DNA of 64,000 nt. It comes from Dickeya aquatica. GTDB lineage: Bacteria > Pseudomonadota > Gammaproteobacteria > Enterobacterales > Enterobacteriaceae. The DNA lies in contig NZ_LT615367.1 of assembly GCF_900095885.1 (NCBI RefSeq), forward strand, positions 4,092,001 through 4,156,000, given 5' to 3'. The notes beneath the pieces are model-generated. The model was not told the DNA's origin, did not search any database, and was given only the letters and a program-made list of their open reading frames with translations. The position numbers were made by a program, and so were the translations under genes. Positions 58,931 to 64,000 of the stretch are shown here, one piece after another. Each line of letters opens with the position of its first letter. The first letter of the stretch is position 1.

Positions 58931-60364
58931 TTACCACAGACGTTGATACAGCGCACGATAAGCCTTGGCTGCAACCTGCCAACTGAAATCCATTGCCATT
59001 GCCTGACGTTGTACATAACGCCATAACGATGGACGAGACCACAACACAAACACCCGACGAATCGCCCGTGACAGCGAGGCCACATTGCAATCGCTAAACA
59101 CAAACCCGCTCGCCAGACCATCCGCCAGATTTTCCAGCGAGCTGTCTGCCACGGTATCGGCCAGCCCGCCGGTACGCCTGACCAGCGGCAACGTGCCATA
59201 TTTCAGGCCGTAGAGCTGGGTTAACCCACACGGCTCAAACCGGCTGGGCACCATAATCACATCCGCCCCGCCGATAATGCGGTGCGAGAACGCTTCGTGA
59301 TAACCAATCTGCACGCCGACACGGCCATGATGTTGCGCCGCCGCCGCCAAAAATCCCTCCTGTAGCGTAGCGTCACCGGCTCCCAGCACCACCAGTTGCC
59401 CGCCTTGTTCCAGTAACGTGGGCACCGCCTGCAACGCGATATCCAGCCCTTTCTGGCTGGTCAGGCGGCTGACAATCGCAAACACCGGCACGCGGTCGTC
59501 CACTTTAAGCCCCATCGCCGTTTGCAGGTGGCGTTTATTTTCCGCCTTGCGCGCCAGTTCATCACGGCTGTAGGTCGCCGTCAGCAGCGTATCCTGAGCC
59601 GGGTTCCAGACCGCATCATCCACCCCATTGAGAATACCGGACAGGCGGCCCGCCTCTTCACGCACCTTCAACAACCCCTCCAGCCCGTAGCCAAACTCCG
59701 GCTGCGTGATTTCATGAGCGTAGGTCGGGCTGACGGTGGTGATGTGGTCGGCGTAATACAACCCGGCTTTGAGGTAGGAAATCTGGCCGTGGAACTCCAG
59801 GCCATACATGTTGAAATATTCCGGCGGTAGCCGCAGGTCGCTCATGTGGTGCGCATCAAACAACCCCTGATAGGCCAGGTTGTGTACCGTAAACACCGAC
59901 TTAGCCGGTCGCCCTTTCGCCGCCAGATAGGCGCAGGCAAGCCCGGCGTGCCAGTCGTGAGCGTGTACAATATCCGGCCGCCAGAACGGATCGACGCCGC
60001 TTGCCATCTCCGCACCCATCCAGCCCAGCAGGCCAAAGCGCAGAAAATTATCGGCATACGCAAACATTGACGTGTCGTGATACGGGCTGCCCGCACGTTC
60101 ATACAAATGCGGCACATCGATCAGGTAAATGCCCACGCCGTTATAATGGCCGTAGCGCAACGTTACCCGCCCGCCAAACGTCTCCAGCTCGCGCACAATC
60201 TGGGTATCGGGAATGCCTTTTTTCAGGTCAGGAAACGCGGGCAGCAACACCCGCACATCCATGCCCGCTTCAATTTGTGCCGCAGGCAACGCCCCAACCA
60301 CATCGGCCAGTCCCCCGGTTTTTAACAAAGGGAATAGCTCTGAACACACATGTAATACCCGCAT
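58931..60364 (-). CDS. glgA: Glycogen synthase (ADP-glucose)
   Basis: A 477-residue GT5 glycosyltransferase extending alpha-1,4-glucan from ADP-glucose. The KTGGLADV loop (about 15-22) binds ADP-glucose, and [13 protein letters not shown] carries the catalytic Glu region. The start at 60364 ([18 protein letters not shown]) is the standard one; the open frame extends 17 codons upstream. Confidence 0.97.
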   Translation of the reverse strand: MRVLHVCSELFPLLKTGGLADVVGALPAAQIEAGMDVRVLLPAFPDLKKGIPDTQIVRELETFGGRVTLRYGHYNGVGIYLIDVPHLYERAGSPYHDTSMFAYADNFLRFGLLGWMGAEMASGVDPFWRPDIVHAHDWHAGLACAYLAAKGRPAKSVFTVHNLAYQGLFDAHHMSDLRLPPEYFNMYGLEFHGQISYLKAGLYYADHITTVSPTYAHEITQPEFGYGLEGLLKVREEAGRLSGILNGVDDAVWNPAQDTLLTATYSRDELARKAENKRHLQTAMGLKVDDRVPVFAIVSRLTSQKGLDIALQAVPTLLEQGGQLVVLGAGDATLQEGFLAAAAQHHGRVGVQIGYHEAFSHRIIGGADVIMVPSRFEPCGLTQLYGLKYGTLPLVRRTGGLADTVADSSLENLADGLASGFVFSDCNVASLSRAIRRVFVLWSRPSLWRYVQRQAMAMDFSWQVAAKAYRALYQRLW

Positions 60365-60446
60365 CATCTCTCCCGTAAGGCCATTCGCACCGTGGCACGA
60401 ATGGCTGTCATTCATCCCGGCCAGCCATCACCGGCTTGGTCACTGC

Positions 60447-61733
60447 TTAGGCTTTCAGTTTGGCCAGCATGGCGCGCGTCACCAGCACCACGCCCTCTTC
60501 GGAACGATAAAAACGGCGGCTATCCTCTTCGGCATTCTCGCCAATCACCATGCCTTCGGGAATTTCGCAGGCGCGGTCAACAATGCAGCGGTGCAGGCGG
60601 CATGAGCGCCCTACCTGAACATCCGGCAACAGCACGCTGGAATCGATGCTGCAAAACGAGTTGATGCGCACCCGGGAGAACAGCACCGAGTGCGTCACCA
60701 CCGAACCGGACACAATACAGCCGCCGGAAACCAGCGAATTCATGGTCAAGCCGTGGCTGCCGGAGCGGTCTTGCACAAACTTGGCCGGCGGCAGCGCTTC
60801 CATCGCCGAGCGGATAGGCCAGGTATGGTCATACATGTCCAGTTCCGGCGTGACGGAGGCCAGGTCGAGATTCGCGCGCCAGTAGGCTTCCAGCGTACCG
60901 ACGTCACGCCAGTACGGCGGAGCGTCGTCCGTCGAGGTAACACAAGAGAGCGTAAACGGGTGTGCCCAGGCCAGCCCCTCGGCAACGATTTTCGGGATCA
61001 GGTCTTTACCGAAGTCATGGCTGGAATCCGACGTGCATACGTCCTCTTCCAGCCGCCGATAGAGGTAATCGGCGTTAAATACATAAATCCCCATACTGGC
61101 TAGCGCCATATCCGGGTTGCCCGGCATCGGCGCAGGGTTGGCCGGTTTCTCATCAAAACGGGTGATACGATGGTCTTCATCCACGCTCATCACGCCAAAA
61201 GCGCTTGCCTCGCTGATGGGCACCGGAATACAGGCCACCGAGCACTCGGCTCCTTTTTCGACGTGATCCAGCAACATGCGGGAATAGTCCATTTTGTAGA
61301 TATGATCGCCGGCCAGAATCACCACATACTCGGCCCGATAACGCCGGATGATGTCGAGGTTATGGCAGATGGCATCCGCCGTACCGCGATACCAGTGGTC
61401 GTTTTCATCATGACGCTGCTGGGCGGGCAACAGGTCAACAAACTCATTCATTTCGGTATTCAGGAATGACCAGCCACGCTGAATATGCTGCACCAGCGTA
61501 TGCGACTGATACTGGGTTATCACCCCAATACGCCGGATACCCGAATTCAGGCAGTTAGACAGGGCAAAATCGATAATCCGATATTTACCGCCGAAATGAA
61601 CGGCGGGCTTGGCGCGATGCGCGGTCAAATCTTTCAGTCGTGTTCCCCGCCCACCGGCCAAAATCAGGGCCACTGATTTCAGGGGCAACTGTCTGGCCAG
61701 CATCAGAGGGTCATGTTTGTCGGTACTCACCAT
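60447..61733 (-). CDS. glgC: Glucose-1-phosphate adenylyltransferase
   Basis: A 428-residue ADP-glucose pyrophosphorylase, the controlled step of glycogen synthesis. [20 protein letters not shown] (about 24-43) is the nucleotide and activator site with the fructose-1,6-bisphosphate-contacting Lys; FDEKP and the C-terminal left-handed beta-helix follow. It precedes glgA in the operon. Confidence 0.98.
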   Translation of the reverse strand: MVSTDKHDPLMLARQLPLKSVALILAGGRGTRLKDLTAHRAKPAVHFGGKYRIIDFALSNCLNSGIRRIGVITQYQSHTLVQHIQRGWSFLNTEMNEFVDLLPAQQRHDENDHWYRGTADAICHNLDIIRRYRAEYVVILAGDHIYKMDYSRMLLDHVEKGAECSVACIPVPISEASAFGVMSVDEDHRITRFDEKPANPAPMPGNPDMALASMGIYVFNADYLYRRLEEDVCTSDSSHDFGKDLIPKIVAEGLAWAHPFTLSCVTSTDDAPPYWRDVGTLEAYWRANLDLASVTPELDMYDHTWPIRSAMEALPPAKFVQDRSGSHGLTMNSLVSGGCIVSGSVVTHSVLFSRVRINSFCSIDSSVLLPDVQVGRSCRLHRCIVDRACEIPEGMVIGENAEEDSRRFYRSEEGVVLVTRAMLAKLKA

Positions 61734-61746
61734 GTCGGGCTCCTTG

Positions 61747-63846
61747 TTATCGTTTTGCTTGTCGCTTTTTTTGTTGTTCTGACGGCTTTTCTTGTGGTTT
61801 GGAAGAAAGCGTGGATGTTGAAAACAGTGTCTGTGGTTCTAAAGCGTGAGCCTGCTGTTTCGAGGTCAGTGGCCTGGATGCCCTGACCCATACGCACACG
61901 GCCTGCGCCGGGGCCTGCCAGGTATCACCGTCAGGCGGTTGCCCGGCGGCGCTAAACGGGGGAGCAACCTGCCACGCCCCCGCTGGCAGGGAAAAGGTAC
62001 AAGAGTGTGGCGTGGCATTGATAACCAGCAACCACGCCTCAGAGAGCTGAATTTGCAAACGACGCTCACCCTGTTCCCATTGCGCGGGCGTCAAGGCTTC
62101 ACCTTGCTGGTTGAGCCAGACAACATCCCCCTCGCCATCACGCCACCAGTGCGCCCGGTGCAGCGCAGGGATCGCACGGCGTAGTGCAATCAGCCCGGCG
62201 GTGAAGGCTATCAACGCCTTATCAGCCTGCTCCCAGTGCAACCAGGCCAGCGCGTTATCCTGACAGTAGGCATTGTTGTTGCCAGACTGGCTGTTGCCGA
62301 ACTCGTCGCCCGCCAGCAGCATCGGTGTGCCCTGTGACAACAACAGCGTGGTCAGCAACGCCTGCTGGCTGGCTCGTCGGCGCGCCTGCGTTTCGTCGTC
62401 GGCCTCCAGCCCTTCAGTGCCGTGGTTAAAACTGAAATTGCTGTTCGTGCCATCGCGGTTTTGCTCGGCGTTGGCCTCGTTGTGCTTGTGGTTGAAACAC
62501 ACCAGATCGCGCAGCGTGAAGCCATCGTGTGAAGTCAGCATGTTGACCGAGGCCCACGGCAGGCGGCCATCACGCTCAAACACCTCGCTGGATGCGGCAA
62601 AACGGCGGGCAAACACGCCAAGCGGCACGTCGCCATGCAGCCAGAAACGGCGGATATCGTCACGAAAACGGTCATTCCACTCGACGAACGGAGACGGAAA
62701 ACGCCCAAGCTGATAGCCATCCGGGCCAATATCCCACGGCTCGGCAATCAGCTTGCAGTTACGCAGCGTGCGGTGATTACGCAACGCGGTAAAAAAGGGC
62801 GCGCTGGCAGAAAACGCGGGAGTGCGCCCCAGCACCGTCGCCAGATCGAAGCGAAAACCGTCCACATGGCAGACGTCGTGCCAGAAAGCCAGGCAATCGA
62901 CCACCCAGTGCAACACCGCCGGGTGCGACACGCGCAGCACGTTGCCGCACCCGGTCCAGTTGTGATACTGGCTGTCATCGGTCAGCCAGTAGTAGCTGCG
63001 ATTATCGATGCCCCGCAGCGTTAGCGTGGGCCCGGCCATATCCAGCTCGGCGCTGTGGTTAAACACCACATCCAGAATCACCTCGATACCGGCACCGTGC
63101 AACGCCCGCACCATATCGCGGAATTCGCTGAGCGGGTCATCGCTGGCCGCCAGCGAGCTGTCTACCGCAAACGGCAATAAGGTGTTGTATCCCCAATAAT
63201 TGCGCAGCCCCATCTCCTGCAAGCGCGGCTCGTCGGCGTGTTGCTGCACCGGCATCAGTTCGATGGCCGTCACCCCGAGTGAGGTCAGGTAATCGAGCAT
63301 CGCCGGATGCGCCAGCCCGGCATAGGTGCCGCGCAGAGGCTGCGGGATACCGGGATGGCGCTTGGTCAGGCCACGCACATGGGCTTCATACAGCACCGTC
63401 TCGCTCCAGGGCGTGCGCGGCAGCCTGTCGCCCTGCCAGTCGTAGGCTTCATCGACCACGACGCTGCGCGGCATCACCTCGGCGCTGTCGTGCGGGTCAG
63501 GCTGGCCATAACCGCCGTGCAGGCGTTCATCATCCACCACCCAGCCGTCCATCTGCCGGGCGCAAGGGTCAAGCAGCAACTTATTGGGGTTAAAACGCAG
63601 CCCGCGCGCGGGGTCAAACTCACCATATACCCGGTAGCCGTAACACAATCCCGGCAGTGCCTCCGGCAGATAGCCATGCCAGATATCCCCGGTGCGAGCC
63701 AGCAGCGGCAAACGCTGCTCACGCAGGCCGTCAAAAATGCACAGCTCCACGGCGGTGGCTTGCGATGAGAACAACGCAAAATTCACACCGTTACCGTCGT
63801 AACTGGAGCCTAATGGCCGCGGACGTCCTGCCTGCAATTCCACCAT
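61747..63846 (-). CDS. glgX: Glycogen debranching enzyme
   Basis: A 699-residue GH13 isoamylase-type enzyme removing short branches from limit dextrins. [11 protein letters not shown] (nucleophile Asp), AEPWD (acid Glu) and [13 protein letters not shown] are present. The C-terminus is about 40 residues longer than E. coli GlgX (657), ending in a Ser, Lys and Gln-rich tail. Its ATG shares a base with the glgB stop (TAATG), showing coupling. Confidence 0.96.
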   Translation of the reverse strand: MVELQAGRPRPLGSSYDGNGVNFALFSSQATAVELCIFDGLREQRLPLLARTGDIWHGYLPEALPGLCYGYRVYGEFDPARGLRFNPNKLLLDPCARQMDGWVVDDERLHGGYGQPDPHDSAEVMPRSVVVDEAYDWQGDRLPRTPWSETVLYEAHVRGLTKRHPGIPQPLRGTYAGLAHPAMLDYLTSLGVTAIELMPVQQHADEPRLQEMGLRNYWGYNTLLPFAVDSSLAASDDPLSEFRDMVRALHGAGIEVILDVVFNHSAELDMAGPTLTLRGIDNRSYYWLTDDSQYHNWTGCGNVLRVSHPAVLHWVVDCLAFWHDVCHVDGFRFDLATVLGRTPAFSASAPFFTALRNHRTLRNCKLIAEPWDIGPDGYQLGRFPSPFVEWNDRFRDDIRRFWLHGDVPLGVFARRFAASSEVFERDGRLPWASVNMLTSHDGFTLRDLVCFNHKHNEANAEQNRDGTNSNFSFNHGTEGLEADDETQARRRASQQALLTTLLLSQGTPMLLAGDEFGNSQSGNNNAYCQDNALAWLHWEQADKALIAFTAGLIALRRAIPALHRAHWWRDGEGDVVWLNQQGEALTPAQWEQGERRLQIQLSEAWLLVINATPHSCTFSLPAGAWQVAPPFSAAGQPPDGDTWQAPAQAVCVWVRASRPLTSKQQAHALEPQTLFSTSTLSSKPQEKPSEQQKKRQAKR

Positions 63847-64000
63847 TACCCCTCCCTGACCAGATAGAGTGTTGCCAGGGGCGGCACGGTTAACACCAGC
63901 GAATGCGGCCGGGAGTGACTGCCAATGTTGTCACTGGCCACCAGCCCCTGATTGCCAAGATTACTGCCGTGGTAGTGACAGGAGTCGGTATTGAGCACTT
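63846..64000 (-). CDS. glgB: 1,4-alpha-glucan branching enzyme, C-terminal end (partial)
   Basis: Only the last 50 codons are in the window; the gene continues to the right. The translated end, including [18 protein letters not shown] and [19 protein letters not shown], matches the C-terminal beta-domain of GlgB. It is the first gene of the glgBXCAP operon. Confidence 0.93.
   Translation of the reverse strand, partial: VLNTDSCHYHGSNLGNQGLVASDNIGSHSRPHSLVLTVPPLATLYLVREG

Overview
The window is chromosomal DNA from a soft-rot enterobacterium, almost certainly a Dickeya species. It carries a tandem pair of PelB/PelC-type pectate lyase genes next to a PelZ-type lyase. It also encodes a close homologue of ELIC, the pentameric ligand-gated channel first described from Erwinia (Dickeya) chrysanthemi. 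The housekeeping genes (trpS-gph-rpe-dam-damX-aroBK, mrcA, pckA, ompR-envZ, glg) follow enterobacterial order. The ELIC sequence is close to the one I know but not identical, so I do not name a species.

Layout. At 1-416 there is a non-coding stretch with a strong KdgR-box match, which probably serves a gene left of the window. At 417-6153 (minus strand) lies an accessory block: a PLP-dependent amino-acid decarboxylase, the ELIC-type channel, a membrane sensor protein, an MFS transporter, then a GH19 lysozyme/chitinase. The first four are translationally coupled or nearly touching. At 6586-10753 (plus) are three secreted pectate lyases. At 11435-13018 is a diguanylate cyclase fused to a hemerythrin domain. 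Then come ppiA and an enolase-superfamily dehydratase (minus).

15341-25683 (minus) is the conserved run hofM-hofN-hofO-hofP-hofQ-aroK-aroB-damX-dam-rpe-gph-trpS. mrcA is divergent, nudE is minus, and igaA-yrfG-hslR-hslO and pckA are plus. ompR-envZ is minus, greB plus. Between greB and tex sit two genes that are not in that position in E. coli: an LTA-synthase/OpgB-type sulfatase-fold enzyme and an OlsF-like ornithine-lipid synthase. The second has a good Pho-box match in front of it. After tex come bioH (minus), gntX and nfuA (plus).

47624-64000 is a carbohydrate and glycerol block: malPQ, glpR, glpG, glpE (minus), glpD (plus, with two GlpR-operator-like sites), and the glycogen operon glgB(partial)-glgX-glgC-glgA-glgP (minus). 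malT, rtc and gntT, which lie among these genes in E. coli, are absent here.

The most interesting feature is the decarboxylase-channel-sensor-transporter operon. ELIC is known to be opened by primary amines, every agonist-contact residue I could map is conserved here, and the gene directly upstream encodes an enzyme of the family that makes primary amines from amino acids. This suggests a self-contained system for making, sensing and moving amines. The second most interesting is the apparently PhoB-controlled, phosphorus-free membrane-lipid gene beside an envelope phosphoglycerol-transferase-like gene. Third is the hemerythrin diguanylate cyclase next to the pectinases.
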